NCBI RefSeq assembly: GCF_000819845.1
Contig: NZ_CDCG01000044.1
Span: 62,001-126,000, forward strand
Direction of reading: 5' to 3'
From: Aeromonas enteropelogenes
GTDB taxonomy: Bacteria > Pseudomonadota > Gammaproteobacteria > Enterobacterales > Aeromonadaceae
Length of the DNA: 64,000 nt
In this document: in pieces, positions 11,201-19,742 of the stretch
How the letters are laid out: every line of letters starts with the position of its first letter
Numbering within the stretch: position 1 is the first letter of the stretch
Program-made: the position numbers and the translations under genes
Notes under the pieces: generated by a model
The model's input: only the letters and a program-made list of their open reading frames with translations
What the model was told of the DNA's origin: nothing
The model's database searches: none

Positions 11201-12167
11201 CGAGCCCGATGCGAAGCAGGACAAGGCCATCATGGACGCCATCCCCTGGCTCACCTTCAGCTGCGTGGATTGCCGTTTCGGCGAGTTGCCGCTGGGCGAG
11301 GTCAAGGGGGAGCTGCTGCCCGGTGCCGACAGGCTGACCCTCAAGGGACTGGACATGCGACTGGCGGGCAGCCAGCTGACCGGCAGCGTCGATTGGCGCA
11401 ACGATGGCGGGCGGATGCAGACCCGGGCCCGTGGCAAGCTGACCAGCAACAACAGCGAGCTGCTGGTCAAGCGCCTTGGCTATACCTCCCCCATCAGCGA
11501 CGCGCCGGGCTCACTATCGTTCGATGTGAACTGGCAGGATGCTCCCTATCGTCTGAGCCTGCCCACCCTGGCGGGCAGCGCCAACTACCAGCTGGAGGGG
11601 GGGACAGTGCGGGAGGTCAGCGACAAGGGGGCACGGCTGCTCTCATTGCTGAGTCTGGACTCCCTGATCCGCAAGCTGCGCCTCGATTTTCGCGATGTGT
11701 TCGACAAGGGCTTCTACTTTGAATCCATGTCGGCCTCGGTCAACATCAAGCAGGGGCAGGTGAGCAACGACGATTTCTACATGAAGGGCGCCGCAGGCAA
11801 CCTGCGCGGGGAAGGGGTGGCTGATCTGGTGCGCTGGCGGCTCGACTACGAGCTGAGCTTCTCCCCCAATCTGGGGGGAACCCTGCCGGTGGTGGCGGCC
11901 TTCTCCCTCACCCCGGTGACCGGCCTCTATGTGCTGGCTCTCTCCAAGTTGCTGGAGCCCGTGGTGGATGTGGTGACCCGCATCGATTTCTGGATCTCCG
12001 GTCCCCTCGACGCTCCCAAACTGGTCGAGGCGGGGCGTGACAGGGCCAGGATCAAGCTCAACCAGCAGCAGAAAGAGGCGGTGGAAGAGGTCGCGCCCAC
12101 CCTGCCTGCCAACGAGGTCAGCCCCTTCCTGCTGACCCCCAAACACAGCGGGCCGGACCAGCGTTGA
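8271..12167 (+). CDS. yhdP: AsmA-like envelope lipid-transport protein YhdP
   Basis: 1298 residues. There is an N-terminal membrane anchor (LALGILFVLLAMMVTLV), then a very long beta-rich AsmA-like periplasmic region and a helical C-terminus. Size and the rng-yhdP-nitrilase-tldD neighbourhood fit YhdP, one of the AsmA-like bridges proposed to carry phospholipids to the outer membrane. The only possible start is TTG 8271, because TAA of rng is the previous in-frame codon; translation must therefore be coupled to rng. A 1265-codon open frame on the other strand over this gene is a by-product of its GC-rich codon use. Confidence 0.93.
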   Translation: MVYRWLSRGWLALGILFVLLAMMVTLVRVGGPLLNQHRQALLDTLLADSQLKVSVGEVGLDWTRAGPALELQQLSIAPDSGRFAVKLGKVWAHLDFWRSLNELKPVFGELILGDGEITLDFSQPADKTPSSHDPQQRALLRFLLTQLSTFDVLNTRLNVTTALGELRALDIAQLRWQNRGKRHQGVGKAYLINGVGESTLDLILDVDASSTRLDTLKGRLYLGASQLDITPLLARIHAGEPKIAGQLDFQLWSEFADGQLGDSLLAFGNNYLIWKDPKKRKLHRLALDGGKIQLRRDGEDWQLASHNVTFKLDDKPWLRSRLQLERVGSRIRGYVPQIDLDQVTNLSQLVSGLYPELAETLKRTSPSGKIQDLVLQAKADWQELSLSGNLSHIRVNAWQDVPGVQDLNGEFWLTPSGGSARLALGKDKLDPARHFKEVIPIDSFSARLDWWRESQGWVLYGQDIALDNPDLRLASRFRLDLFEHPFLALTGRIDVKNAGNADRYFPLQAMDKELVDYLSGAIKGGKAKGADLLWYGEFRDFPYSKGEGIFQVAVPLEKATYEFFPGWQPLTDLQIDLLFQNASLDMRSRSTRLGKASSDSVHAWIPDLYPGAHLYVDARVAGEGKAISDYLQDSPLGGTVGQALREVEVRGPLKGTVKLDIPLDGESEVKASGDATFNNNKVRVASLDLPLEQVQGKLEYDNEQTRFSNLKATLWNQPLTLNYQGRQHPDRYQVDLGFKGEWDSRRQPPAIASYGILAGRSNWSGKLDLALPDDKPFSFHLALDSNLQGMGLDLPKPLNKAAPDRLPLKVTARGRDGSADIRAVLGADVDMQTRLVYGEGEPHLSRVRVDVGQPGARILRDVPMLLAINQQEADVGGWLARLKQWLPAQGKGGNAVVGPSFLPQDWWVDGQLARANIGSATLKATRFTVGPVKQATEVMIDSPDVMGVIRLPVVPNQPVDAKFARIYWSGKSSDLRPEPDAKQDKAIMDAIPWLTFSCVDCRFGELPLGEVKGELLPGADRLTLKGLDMRLAGSQLTGSVDWRNDGGRMQTRARGKLTSNNSELLVKRLGYTSPISDAPGSLSFDVNWQDAPYRLSLPTLAGSANYQLEGGTVREVSDKGARLLSLLSLDSLIRKLRLDFRDVFDKGFYFESMSASVNIKQGQVSNDDFYMKGAAGNLRGEGVADLVRWRLDYELSFSPNLGGTLPVVAAFSLTPVTGLYVLALSKLLEPVVDVVTRIDFWISGPLDAPKLVEAGRDRARIKLNQQQKEAVEEVAPTLPANEVSPFLLTPKHSGPDQR

Positions 12168-12195
12168 TGGTGCCCCCAATCTCAAGGAGTGAGTC

Positions 12196-13017
12196 ATGTG
12201 GTTAGCCGCAATACAGCTGGTGTCTGGCCGTCACTGGCAGGATAACCGGGCGCAGATTGCCGCCGAGCTGGCGGCATTGCCGGCCGAACGGCCGCTGCTG
12301 GTGCTGTTGCCTGAGAATTTTGCCCTGTTTGGCGAGCGCCAGGGCTATCTGGACGGGGCCGAGACGATCGGCCCCGATCTGAGCGGAGCAGCGCCGATCC
12401 AGCAACAGCTTGCCGCGTGGGCCCGCGAACATGGCATCTGGCTGGTAGCCGGGGCCATGCCGACCAGGATCCCGGGATCGGATCACATCCACACCAGCTC
12501 GCTGGTGTTTGATCCGGCTGGCGTGCTCAAGGGGCATTACCACAAGATCCACCTGTTCGACGTGGATGTGGCCGACAATCAGGGGCGTTATCGGGAGTCG
12601 GAGACGTTCAGCCCGGGGGATGCTGCCGTTACGGTGGACTCCCCCTTTGGTCCCCTCGGCCTCTCCATCTGTTATGATTTGCGCTTTCCCGAGCTCTATC
12701 GCCAGCTGGCCCGTGCCGGTGCCCGGGTGCTGCTGGTGCCCGCTGCCTTCACCGCCGTGACCGGTGAGGCGCACTGGGAGCCGCTGCTGCGGGCCCGTGC
12801 CATCGAAAACCAGTGTTATGTGGTGGCCGCCAACCAGGGGGGCACCCATGAGACGGGACGCCGGACCTGGGGTCACAGCATGGTGATCGACCCCTGGGGT
12901 CGGGTGCTGGCCTGCCAGAGCGCGGGGCGCGCCACCGTGCTGGCGCAGATGGATGGCGGGCTTGTCGATGAATTGAAACGCACCATGCCCGTGATGGAGC
13001 ACGCCCGTTTGCTCTGA
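12196..13017 (+). CDS. Carbon-nitrogen hydrolase (Nit/nitrilase superfamily amidase)
   Basis: 273 residues. The nitrilase triad is visible: E40 (LLPENFALFG), K117 (HYHKIHLFD) and C159 (SICYDLRFPELYR). The closest known type is Nit1/YafV/YbeM-like amidases acting on small amides such as deaminated glutathione or omega-amides; the exact substrate cannot be read. It lies between yhdP and tldD, as in other gammaproteobacteria. The C-terminus ELKRTMPVMEHARLL is unusual: the same segment, including the stop, is repeated four more times downstream. Confidence 0.92.
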   Translation: MWLAAIQLVSGRHWQDNRAQIAAELAALPAERPLLVLLPENFALFGERQGYLDGAETIGPDLSGAAPIQQQLAAWAREHGIWLVAGAMPTRIPGSDHIHTSSLVFDPAGVLKGHYHKIHLFDVDVADNQGRYRESETFSPGDAAVTVDSPFGPLGLSICYDLRFPELYRQLARAGARVLLVPAAFTAVTGEAHWEPLLRARAIENQCYVVAANQGGTHETGRRTWGHSMVIDPWGRVLACQSAGRATVLAQMDGGLVDELKRTMPVMEHARLL

Positions 13018-13256
13018 TGCTGTGGTGAAGAATTGAAACGCAGTCGTTTGCCGGTGCTGCAACACACCCGTTTGCTCTGATGGTGTGGTGAAGAACTGAA
13101 ACGCAGCCGTTTGCCAGTGCTGTAACACGCCCGTTTGCTCTGATGGTGTGGTGAAGAACTGAAACGCAGCCGTTTGCCAGTGCTGTAACACGCCCGTTTG
13201 CTCTGATGCTGTGGTGAAGAATTGAAACGCAGCCGTTTGTCGGTGCTGCAACACGC
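12967..13256 (+). repeat. Tandem 60-63 bp repeats copying the 3' end of the amidase gene
   Basis: Five head-to-tail units anchored on GAATTGAAACGC/GAACTGAAACGC at 12970, 13030, 13093, 13156 and 13219, so the periods are 60, 63, 63 and 63. Unit 1 is the end of the amidase gene with its TGA. Units 2-5 encode the variant E-L-K-R-S-R-L-P-V-L-(Q/stop)-H-x-R-L-L followed by TGATG(C/G)TGTGGTG, in the same phase; the last unit is cut off at CACGCCTAG. Units 3 and 4 are nearly identical and carry an extra internal TAA. There is no unique spacer between units, so this is not CRISPR. It looks like replication-slippage amplification of a gene end including its stop codon. Confidence 0.9.
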
Positions 13257-13426
13257 CTAGTGGCTGTGAACATGCGCAGGTTCGATCCGCCCTGTGGCGG
13301 GGGGAGCGGATGCTCGCGAACCCGATGGTGTCTTTGACGTCCGATTACGCTTCGCCAATCGACCCTCTGGTCGATTCGCACGAATTAACTGTTACGACAT
13401 CTCGCATCGAGATTGGAGAGAAAGAT

Positions 13427-14875
13427 TTGAGTCTATTGAGCCAGGTTAGTGCCTCCCTGTTGGCCCCGAACGATCTCGACGAAGGACGCCTGCAACAGCT
13501 GCTCGGCAGCCTGATGAGCCATCAGGTGGAGTTCGGCGACCTCTATTTCCAGCGCAGCTGGCATGAGTCCTGGATGCTGGAAGATGGCATCGTGAAAGAT
13601 GGCAGCTACAACATCGATCAGGGGGTCGGGGTGCGCGCCGTCTGCGGCGAGAAGACCGGCTTCGCCTACTCGGACGAGCTGAGCCTGCTGGCGCTGCAGC
13701 AGTCGGTGACCGCTGCTCGTGGCATCGCGGCTGCCGGTGCGCAGGGCAAGGTGAAGGCGTGGGCCAGAACCTCGGCAAACCTGCTCTACCCGGCGCTGGA
13801 TCCGCTGCAGACACTCGACAAGCAGCAGAAGATCGCCCTGCTGGAGCAGATGGACAAGTTTGCCAGAAGTCTGGAGCCCGCCATCAATCAGGTGATGGCC
13901 TCCATCAGCGGTGTCTATGAAGAGGTGCTGGTGGCCGCCACCGATGGCACCCTGGCCGCCGACGTGCGTCCGCTGGTACGCCTCTCGGTGACCGTCATCG
14001 CCGAGAAGGGTGAGCGCCGTGAACGCGGCAGCGCCGGCGGTGGTGGCCGTTTCGGCTACGACTACTTCCTCGAGCTGGACGGGCTGGAGAGCCGGGCGTT
14101 TGGCTATGTGCGCGAAGCGGTGCGCCAGGCGCTGGTCAATCTGGAGGCCATCGACGCACCGGCCGGCACCATGCCGGTGGTGCTGGGCTCCGGCTGGCCC
14201 GGCGTGCTGCTGCACGAGGCGGTGGGCCACGGTCTGGAGGGGGATTTCAACCGCAAGGGCTCCTCTGCCTTTGCCGGTCGCATCGGCGAGCAGGTCGCCT
14301 CCAAACACTGCACCATCGTCGATGACGGCACCCTGCAGGGTCGGCGCGGCTCCGTCTCCATCGACGACGAGGGGACACCGGGCGGCTACAACGTGCTGAT
14401 CGAGAACGGCATTCTCAAGGGCTATCTGCAGGACAAGCAGAACGCCCGTCTGATGGGCGTGCCGCTGACCGGCAACGGCCGCCGCGAATCCTACGCGGCC
14501 CTGCCGATGCCGCGCATGACCAACACCTACATGCTGGCGGGTCAGTACGATCCGGCGGAGATCATCGCCTCGGTGAAGAAGGGGATCTATGCCCCCAACT
14601 TCGGCGGCGGTCAGGTGGACATCACCTCCGGCAAGTTTGTCTTCTCCGCCTCCGAGGCCTACCTCATCGAGGATGGCAAGATCACTGCGCCCATCAAGGG
14701 GGCGACCCTGATCGGCAACGGCCCCGAGGCCATGAGCCAGGTCTCCATGGTAGGTTGCGATCTGGCGATCGATCGCGGGGTGGGTGTCTGCGGCAAGGAG
14801 GGGCAGAGCGTGCCGGTCGGAGTGGGTCAGCCCACCCTCAAGCTGGATCAGCTCACCGTGGGCGGCACGTCGTAA
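13427..14875 (+). CDS. tldD: Metalloprotease TldD (TldD/TldE pair)
   Basis: 482 residues if translation starts at TTG 13427, which follows GGAGAG by seven bases and gives [12 protein letters not shown], aligning with the known start of E. coli TldD (481 residues). The zinc motif HEAVGHG is at about residue 264. With TldE it degrades unfolded peptides and matures microcin B17/CcdA-type substrates. The open frame continues upstream to 13310, but that part lacks family resemblance and a ribosome site. tldE is not in the window. Confidence 0.95.
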   Translation: MSLLSQVSASLLAPNDLDEGRLQQLLGSLMSHQVEFGDLYFQRSWHESWMLEDGIVKDGSYNIDQGVGVRAVCGEKTGFAYSDELSLLALQQSVTAARGIAAAGAQGKVKAWARTSANLLYPALDPLQTLDKQQKIALLEQMDKFARSLEPAINQVMASISGVYEEVLVAATDGTLAADVRPLVRLSVTVIAEKGERRERGSAGGGGRFGYDYFLELDGLESRAFGYVREAVRQALVNLEAIDAPAGTMPVVLGSGWPGVLLHEAVGHGLEGDFNRKGSSAFAGRIGEQVASKHCTIVDDGTLQGRRGSVSIDDEGTPGGYNVLIENGILKGYLQDKQNARLMGVPLTGNGRRESYAALPMPRMTNTYMLAGQYDPAEIIASVKKGIYAPNFGGGQVDITSGKFVFSASEAYLIEDGKITAPIKGATLIGNGPEAMSQVSMVGCDLAIDRGVGVCGKEGQSVPVGVGQPTLKLDQLTVGGTS

Positions 14876-14924
14876 GTCGGCTTGGCCAGCTCACAGCGTC
14901 AATCGATGCGGTGAGCGCAAACTC

Positions 14925-14951
14925 AAACCCCGGCCTTGTGCCGGGGTTTTT
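14925..14951 (+). terminator. Rho-independent terminator after tldD
   Basis: Stem AACCCCGGC / GCCGGGGTT with loop CTTGT, then TTTTT; 50 bp after the tldD stop. Confidence 0.9.
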
Positions 14952-14975
14952 GCTGGCGGGTTGGCGGCGGGCAAC

Positions 14976-15002
14976 AAAAAGCCCCGGTCAGCTGGCCGGG
15001 GC
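14976..15002 (-). terminator. Rho-independent terminator for the minus-strand gene at 15020
   Basis: Read on the minus strand: GCCCCGGCC AGCTGA CCGGGGC followed by TTTTTG. It is placed directly after the stop of the small gene at 15020 and faces the tldD terminator. Confidence 0.88.
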
Positions 15003-15019
15003 GGATCCAATCATTGGCA

Positions 15020-15229
15020 TCAATTGACCGAGATGGCGCGGGCGTCGATGAAGTAGCGGGCATTGCCCTGCTTGTCGATCTGGATCTTGGCGACCAGGTG
15101 CTCCTGATCCTTGTACTCCCAGCGCTGCTCGATCTTGGCAAGGGAAGGGCTAGTGATCCCAACTACATTCAGGTACTCGTGAAACAGGCTATGGCTCCCT
15201 ATTTCGGTCAGCATCTTGTCCATCAGCAT
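15020..15229 (-). CDS. Small conserved-looking protein of unknown function
   Basis: 69 residues (MLMDKMLTEIG... ending FIDARAISVN); a start at the second ATG (15223, MDKMLTEIG) is equally possible because AGGAGA lies 3 nt before the first ATG and 9 nt before the second. No signal peptide or membrane helix; charged and probably cytoplasmic, with a likely beta-rich second half (EHLVAKIQIDKQGNARYFID). It has its own terminator and ribosome site, which supports a real gene. I do not recognise the family. Confidence 0.72.
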   Translation of the reverse strand: MLMDKMLTEIGSHSLFHEYLNVVGITSPSLAKIEQRWEYKDQEHLVAKIQIDKQGNARYFIDARAISVN

Positions 15230-15391
15230 ACTCTCCTGAAATTGAATGGGTATTCACCAACAAACCTACCAGCGTCCTTCTGAATAGAGTCTGTATGAAA
15301 AACAGACTAACTCATTTGTGTGTCAATAACATGATCAGGGACAAGATCAATGCAGATCGTCAGCCTGTTCTGACAACGCTTTCACTCAGTG

Positions 15392-16102
15392 CTAGCGGGC
15401 ACCCGGCAGTTGCTCGAGATTGACGGGAGCCGGCGCGGGAGCCGTGATCGCCTGGGTAGCCGGCACTTCATGGAATACCGGGTCCTGCGCTACCTCCTTG
15501 ATTCCATTGATACAAAATTGCATACCCATGCACACCAGCAGAAAACCCATGATCCGGGTCATGGCGTCGATGCCGGTGGCGCCCAGGATCTTGCAGACCG
15601 GATCCGCCAGCTTCAGCACGCCCCAGCTGAGCAGGCTCATCAGGGCGAAGGCGGTGACCATGGCGGCATAGATGGTCATGCGGTTGTAGTCATCGGGCAG
15701 TTCCGCGATCTGGGCGGCGCCGCTGATCACCAGCGCCATGGTTCCCGGCCCGCACATGCTGGGCATGGTGAGCGGCACGAAGGCGATGCTCTGGTTGATA
15801 TCTACCCCGTCGGCCTGGCTCGGTGCCGGGAACAACATGCGAAAACCGATGAAGCCGATGATGAGACCTCCCGCCAGCCGCAGACCCGGGATGGAGATCC
15901 CGAACAGATCCAGGATGGAAGAGCCGATAAAGAAGGTGATGCAGAGGGTGCAGAACAGGTAGATGGCGGCCAGATTGATCTGGCGGCGGACATGTTCTCG
16001 CGACATTCCCTTGCTCAGCCCCAGCAACAGGGTGGCCGTGGTGGGCGGATTGACCATGGGCAGCAACGCCAGTAAGGCGAGCAGAACGACCTGAAAGTAC
16101 AT
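15392..16102 (-). CDS. MarC family inner-membrane protein (YhgN-like)
   Basis: 236 residues from ATG 16102 (GAGG upstream). There are about six membrane helices, with MarC signatures MYFQVVLLALLALLPMVNPP at the N-terminus, IGFIGFRMLFP, AFVPLTMPSMCGPGTMALVI in the middle and GFLLVCMGMQFCINGI near the end. MarC/YhgN proteins are NAAT-fold membrane proteins; despite the name, no antibiotic-resistance role has been confirmed. The Pro/Ala-rich tail is unremarkable. Codons upstream of 16102 in this frame show no coding character. Confidence 0.9.
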   Translation of the reverse strand: MYFQVVLLALLALLPMVNPPTTATLLLGLSKGMSREHVRRQINLAAIYLFCTLCITFFIGSSILDLFGISIPGLRLAGGLIIGFIGFRMLFPAPSQADGVDINQSIAFVPLTMPSMCGPGTMALVISGAAQIAELPDDYNRMTIYAAMVTAFALMSLLSWGVLKLADPVCKILGATGIDAMTRIMGFLLVCMGMQFCINGIKEVAQDPVFHEVPATQAITAPAPAPVNLEQLPGAR

Positions 16103-16203
16103 GTATTGCCTCGGATGAACAGGGGTAGATGGATGAAGCCGGCACCAGGCCGATTTCGAAAGGGTGGTTATATTATGCCCTGCAAACTGAACCCAGGCCG
16201 TAT

Positions 16204-16228
16204 AAAAAGCCCCGACCTGGGTCGGGGC
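16204..16228 (-). terminator. Rho-independent terminator for the MHS transporter
   Basis: Minus-strand stem GCCCCGACC / GGTCGGGGC followed by TTTTT, 17 bases downstream of the transporter stop. Confidence 0.9.
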
Positions 16229-16244
16229 TGAACTGAGAGTGGTA

Positions 16245-17561
16245 TCAGGCCGCCTGGGGCAGCGTCTGGCGCTGGTTGCGCTGCTGGACCCAGAGCCAGA
16301 GGCCGATGACAAAGCCGAGGGCCGACAGGCTCATCACATAGTGGGAGGGGGCCAGCACGTCGCTCTTCATCCACAGGGTGACCAGCATGGGGGTCAGGCC
16401 GCCGAAGATGGCGTAGGCCACGTTGTAGGAGAAGGAGAGGCCGGAGAAGCGCACCACCGCCGGGAAGGCGTTGACCATTACATAGGGGACAGCGCCGACG
16501 ATGCCGACCGCAAATCCTGCCAGCATGTAGAGGGGCACCAGCTGGGCCGTGCCCGCCACCAGACCGTGGTAGAAGGCATAAGTGGAACCCGCCAGCAGCA
16601 GGGAGCCCAGCATGAAGGTCAGACCGCTGCCGAGGCTGTCGATGAGGCGACCATAGGCGATGCAGCCCAGGGTGAGCGCGACTATGGCCAGGGAGTTGGC
16701 GGTCAGCGCCTCGGCGGGAGTGATGCCATACACCTTCTGCAGGTAGGTGGGGGTCATCAGGATCACCACCACGATCCCGGCGGAGAGCAGCCAGGTCAGC
16801 AGCATGGAGACGACGACGCTGCCCTTGTGCTCGCGCAGCACCGTCTTGAGCGGCAGCTCCTCGGCCAGGGACTTGTTGGCCTGCATCTCGGCAAAGACCG
16901 GGGTCTCGTGCAGCCAGCGGCGCAGGTACATGGCGACGATGCCGAATACCCCGCCGAGGATGAAGGCCAGGCGCCAGCCCCACTCGCTCACATCGCTCGG
17001 GCTCATGCTGCGGTTGATGGCGGTGGCGACCAGGGAGCCGAGCAGAATGCCGGCCGTCAGCCCGGCGGTCAGGGTGCCGCAGGCGAGGCCAATCCGGCGG
17101 GTGGGCACGTGTTCGGCCACAAATACCCAGGCCCCTGGCACTTCACCACCGATGGCGGCCCCTTGCAGGATCCGCAACAGCAGCAGCAGCAGCGGGGCGG
17201 CGATGCCGAGGGCCGCATAGGTGGGCAGCAGGCCAATCAACAGGGTTGGCAGCGCCATCATGATGATGCTCAGGGTGAACATGCGCTTGCGGCCGATGAG
17301 ATCGCCGAAGTGGGCCATGATGATGCCCCCCAGCGGGCGGGCCAGATAGCCGGCGGCGAAGATGCCGAAGGTCTGGAACTGGCGCAACCATTCGGGAATA
17401 TCGGCCGGGAAGAAGAGCTCGCCGATGACCACGGCGAAGAAGACGAAGATGATGAAGTCATAAAATTCCAGCGCGCCGCCCAGCGCCGCCAGGCTCAGGG
17501 TCTTGTAATCCTGTCGGTTGAGGGGGCGACTGTGATCGTAGTGTTGTGTGGCTGTCGTCAT
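16245..17561 (-). CDS. MFS transporter, metabolite:H+ symporter (MHS) family
   Basis: 438 residues from ATG 17561, preceded by AAGGAT. There are twelve membrane helices. Hallmarks of the MHS/ProP group: ALGGALEFYDFIIFVFFA at the first helix, PLGGIIMAHFGDLIGRKRMF for loop 2-3, and ILQGAAIGGEVPGAWVF for helix 5. Such transporters import osmoprotectants, citrate, alpha-ketoglutarate or proline with protons; the substrate cannot be assigned. It is a single-gene unit with its own terminator and lies divergent from the PP-loop gene at 17728, sharing about 165 bp of control region. Confidence 0.9.
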   Translation of the reverse strand: MTTATQHYDHSRPLNRQDYKTLSLAALGGALEFYDFIIFVFFAVVIGELFFPADIPEWLRQFQTFGIFAAGYLARPLGGIIMAHFGDLIGRKRMFTLSIIMMALPTLLIGLLPTYAALGIAAPLLLLLLRILQGAAIGGEVPGAWVFVAEHVPTRRIGLACGTLTAGLTAGILLGSLVATAINRSMSPSDVSEWGWRLAFILGGVFGIVAMYLRRWLHETPVFAEMQANKSLAEELPLKTVLREHKGSVVVSMLLTWLLSAGIVVVILMTPTYLQKVYGITPAEALTANSLAIVALTLGCIAYGRLIDSLGSGLTFMLGSLLLAGSTYAFYHGLVAGTAQLVPLYMLAGFAVGIVGAVPYVMVNAFPAVVRFSGLSFSYNVAYAIFGGLTPMLVTLWMKSDVLAPSHYVMSLSALGFVIGLWLWVQQRNQRQTLPQAA

Positions 17562-17727
17562 ATCCTTATGTTTCCCATCGCTTTTTTTAGTTATTGTTCC
17601 CCATCCTTGCCGGGGACACGCTCCTCTTCGAGGGTATGCTTTTGCATCCCGGTATGTAAATCGCGCAATTCGCAACACTGTCTTGCATCTTTTTGGGGCA
17701 TATTGACGCCCGTCAGGGGGAAGAATC

Positions 17728-18402
17728 ATGGAAAAGAAACGGGTATTGCTCTCATGGAGCAGCGGCAAGGATTGCGCCTGGGCGCTGCATCGCCTGCGCC
17801 AGGATCCGGCCATCGAGGTGGTGGGGCTGTTCACCACCCTCAATCAGGCCTTTGAGCGGGTTGCGATGCACGGTGTGCGCAAGCAACTGTTGTTGCAGCA
17901 GGCCGAGTGCGTGGGGCTGCCCATCATCTGCATCGATCTGCCCTGGCCCTGTAGCAACGAGGATTATGCGCGCATCATGGAAGGCTTCATCGCCGATGTG
18001 CTGGCGCAGGGGATCCGTCACATGGCGTTTGGTGATCTCTTCCTTGAGGATGTGCGGGCCTATCGCGAGCGGCAGCTGGCGGGAACCGGTATAGAGCCGC
18101 TATTTCCGCTGTGGGGCAGCAAGACGCCCGAGCTGGCGCGGGAGATGATGGCGGCAGGCATGAAGGCCAGGATCAGCACGCTGGATCCGAAGAAGCTGGA
18201 TGCCGGTCTGGGTGGCCACGATTTCGATCCGGCCCTGCTCGCCGCCTTGCCCGAGGGAGTGGATCCGTGTGGCGAAAACGGCGAGTTTCACACCCTGGCC
18301 TACGACGGGCCCATGTTCCGGCGCCCGCTGGCGATCCGGGTGGGGGAAACCGTGGAGCGGGACGGTTTCATCTTCACCGACCTGCTGCCAGTCACCGATT
18401 GA
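17728..18402 (+). CDS. PP-loop ATP pyrophosphatase, Dph6-like
   Basis: 224 residues. The N-terminal PP-loop SWSSGKDCAWAL (from about residue 9) binds ATP and marks the adenine-nucleotide alpha-hydrolase superfamily. The rest matches the ATP-dependent diphthine-ammonia ligase-like domain (GDLFLEDVRAYRE, PLFPLWG, GVDPCGENGEFHTLAYDGP). Bacteria lack diphthamide, so the archaeal/eukaryal function cannot apply; the bacterial substrate is unknown. The GENGEFHT signature near the C-terminus is strongly conserved in the family. A terminator follows before aphA. Confidence 0.88.
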   Translation: MEKKRVLLSWSSGKDCAWALHRLRQDPAIEVVGLFTTLNQAFERVAMHGVRKQLLLQQAECVGLPIICIDLPWPCSNEDYARIMEGFIADVLAQGIRHMAFGDLFLEDVRAYRERQLAGTGIEPLFPLWGSKTPELAREMMAAGMKARISTLDPKKLDAGLGGHDFDPALLAALPEGVDPCGENGEFHTLAYDGPMFRRPLAIRVGETVERDGFIFTDLLPVTD

Positions 18403-18459
18403 TTATTGGGCGTCAAACGCTCCCTTCTGTAGGGTAACTCACAGTTTGGACAAGGGGAT

Positions 18460-18485
18460 GGGGGCACCATGAGCCCCCTCTTTTG
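18460..18485 (+). terminator. Rho-independent terminator
   Basis: Stem GGGGGC / GCCCCC with loop ACCATGA, then TCTTTTG, between the PP-loop gene and aphA. Confidence 0.8.
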
Positions 18486-18505
18486 TTTGAAGAAGAAGAC
18501 GTGCG

Positions 18506-19225
18506 ATGAAATTTGTTTCCCGTCCCGTGCTGCTCGCCTCTCTGCTGGCAGCCGTCCTTTCTCTCCCGGCTGTTGCCGACGTTACCGCCACACCCCAACC
18601 GGCCCCTGCCGGCGTGACCACCGCCTCGCTGGCCGAGCAGGCGCCCGTTCACTGGGTGTCGCTGGCCCAGATTGCCGCCAGTCTGGATGGTCTGCCGCCG
18701 ATGGCGGTGGGCTTTGACATCGATGACACCCTGCTCTTCTCGAGTCCCGGCTTCTATCGCGGCAAGCAGGAGTTCTCCCCGAAAGACGAGAGTTATCTCA
18801 AAAACCCCGCCTTCTGGGAGAAGATGAACAATGGCTGGGATGCGTTCAGTGTGCCAAAACAGGTGGGTAAGGCGCTGATCGCCATGCACCTCAAGCGGGG
18901 CGACAGCATCTACTTTGTCACCGGGCGCTCGGCCACCCGCACCGAGACGGTGACCCAAACCATGCAGCAGACCATGGGGATCCCGGCCGATCGGCTCAAT
19001 CCGGTGATCTTTGCCGGTGACCAGCCTGGGCAGAACACCAAGGTGCAGTGGCTCAAGGATAAAAAGATGAAGGTCTTCTACGGCGATGCCGACGGGGACA
19101 TCAAGGCGGCGCAGGCGGCGGGCATTCGCGGCATCCGCCTGCTGCGGGCGGCCAACTCCACTTACCGGCCACTGCCGCTGGCGGGGGCGCTGGGGGAAGA
19201 GGTGATCATCAACTCCCAGTATTGA
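18506..19225 (+). CDS. aphA: Class B acid phosphatase / phosphotransferase AphA
   Basis: 239 residues with a signal peptide (cleavage about LPAVA-DV, residue 24). The HAD nucleophile motif is [11 protein letters not shown] (D71, D73); motif [14 protein letters not shown], and the metal site [14 protein letters not shown] follows near residue 195. The length matches E. coli AphA (237). It is a periplasmic, Mg-dependent, homotetrameric phosphatase acting on nucleotides and organic phosphates. It is a single gene bounded by terminators. Confidence 0.96.
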   Translation: MKFVSRPVLLASLLAAVLSLPAVADVTATPQPAPAGVTTASLAEQAPVHWVSLAQIAASLDGLPPMAVGFDIDDTLLFSSPGFYRGKQEFSPKDESYLKNPAFWEKMNNGWDAFSVPKQVGKALIAMHLKRGDSIYFVTGRSATRTETVTQTMQQTMGIPADRLNPVIFAGDQPGQNTKVQWLKDKKMKVFYGDADGDIKAAQAAGIRGIRLLRAANSTYRPLPLAGALGEEVIINSQY

Positions 19226-19248
19226 TCGGTCAAAAGCTGATGCATGAA

Positions 19249-19283
19249 AGAAGGGCGGGGCCATCGGCACCCGCCCTTCTGTT
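19249..19283. terminator. Bidirectional terminator between aphA and the minus-strand gene
   Basis: Stem AGAAGGGCGGG / CCCGCCCTTCT, followed by GTTTG on the plus strand and TTTCA on the minus strand. The two converging genes probably share it. Confidence 0.78.
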
Positions 19284-19306
19284 TGCTCGTCGTACGGAGA
19301 CGTGGT

Positions 19307-19573
19307 TCAGTCGGCCCAGGGCATCTCGGGCAGGCTGTCGAGAAACTCGCCGTAACGGGTCAGGTTGAAGGGGCCCTGTTCGGCTTCCATCGCCATCAGC
19401 TCGGCGCCGAGGGCGCAGGCGATGTATTGCAACGCCTCTTCTCGCGGGGTGCCCGTCATCACCAGCCGCATCAGGGTCGCCTTCACCTGGGGCGGCTGGC
19501 CGTCGGCGAGCTGGTTGTCCACCAGCTCCAGCAGGGCGGCTTCGTCGAAAAATTCCTGAGAGTCGTCGTTCAT
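19307..19573 (-). CDS. Small conserved cytoplasmic protein of unknown function
   Basis: 88 residues, acidic and predicted helical (FFDEAALLELVDNQLADG, LMRLVMTGTPREEALQYIA). No signal or membrane segment. A GGAT site precedes ATG 19573. The sequence has the even codon use of the core genes around it and looks like a conserved gammaproteobacterial protein, but I cannot name a function. Its promoter region faces the HDOD gene across about 170 bp of AT-richer DNA. Confidence 0.75.
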   Translation of the reverse strand: MNDDSQEFFDEAALLELVDNQLADGQPPQVKATLMRLVMTGTPREEALQYIACALGAELMAMEAEQGPFNLTRYGEFLDSLPEMPWAD

Positions 19574-19742
19574 GGGATATCCGCAACAGTGAATGTGGCG
19601 GCCAGTATAGCCCGAATGCTAGCTAACACCTTGAGTCATGGGCAAATAAAGAATCCGTTATAGCGCTGGCTTGTTACTCATAATTAGTAGGCGTTTGCCC
19701 CGCAAACAGGTTTGCACACATACCAGATGGATGGATAAGCCT

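Noticed and set aside
12967..13256. CRISPR array
   Set aside because: Units are contiguous 60-63 bp copies of a coding end with no unique spacers and no cas genes.
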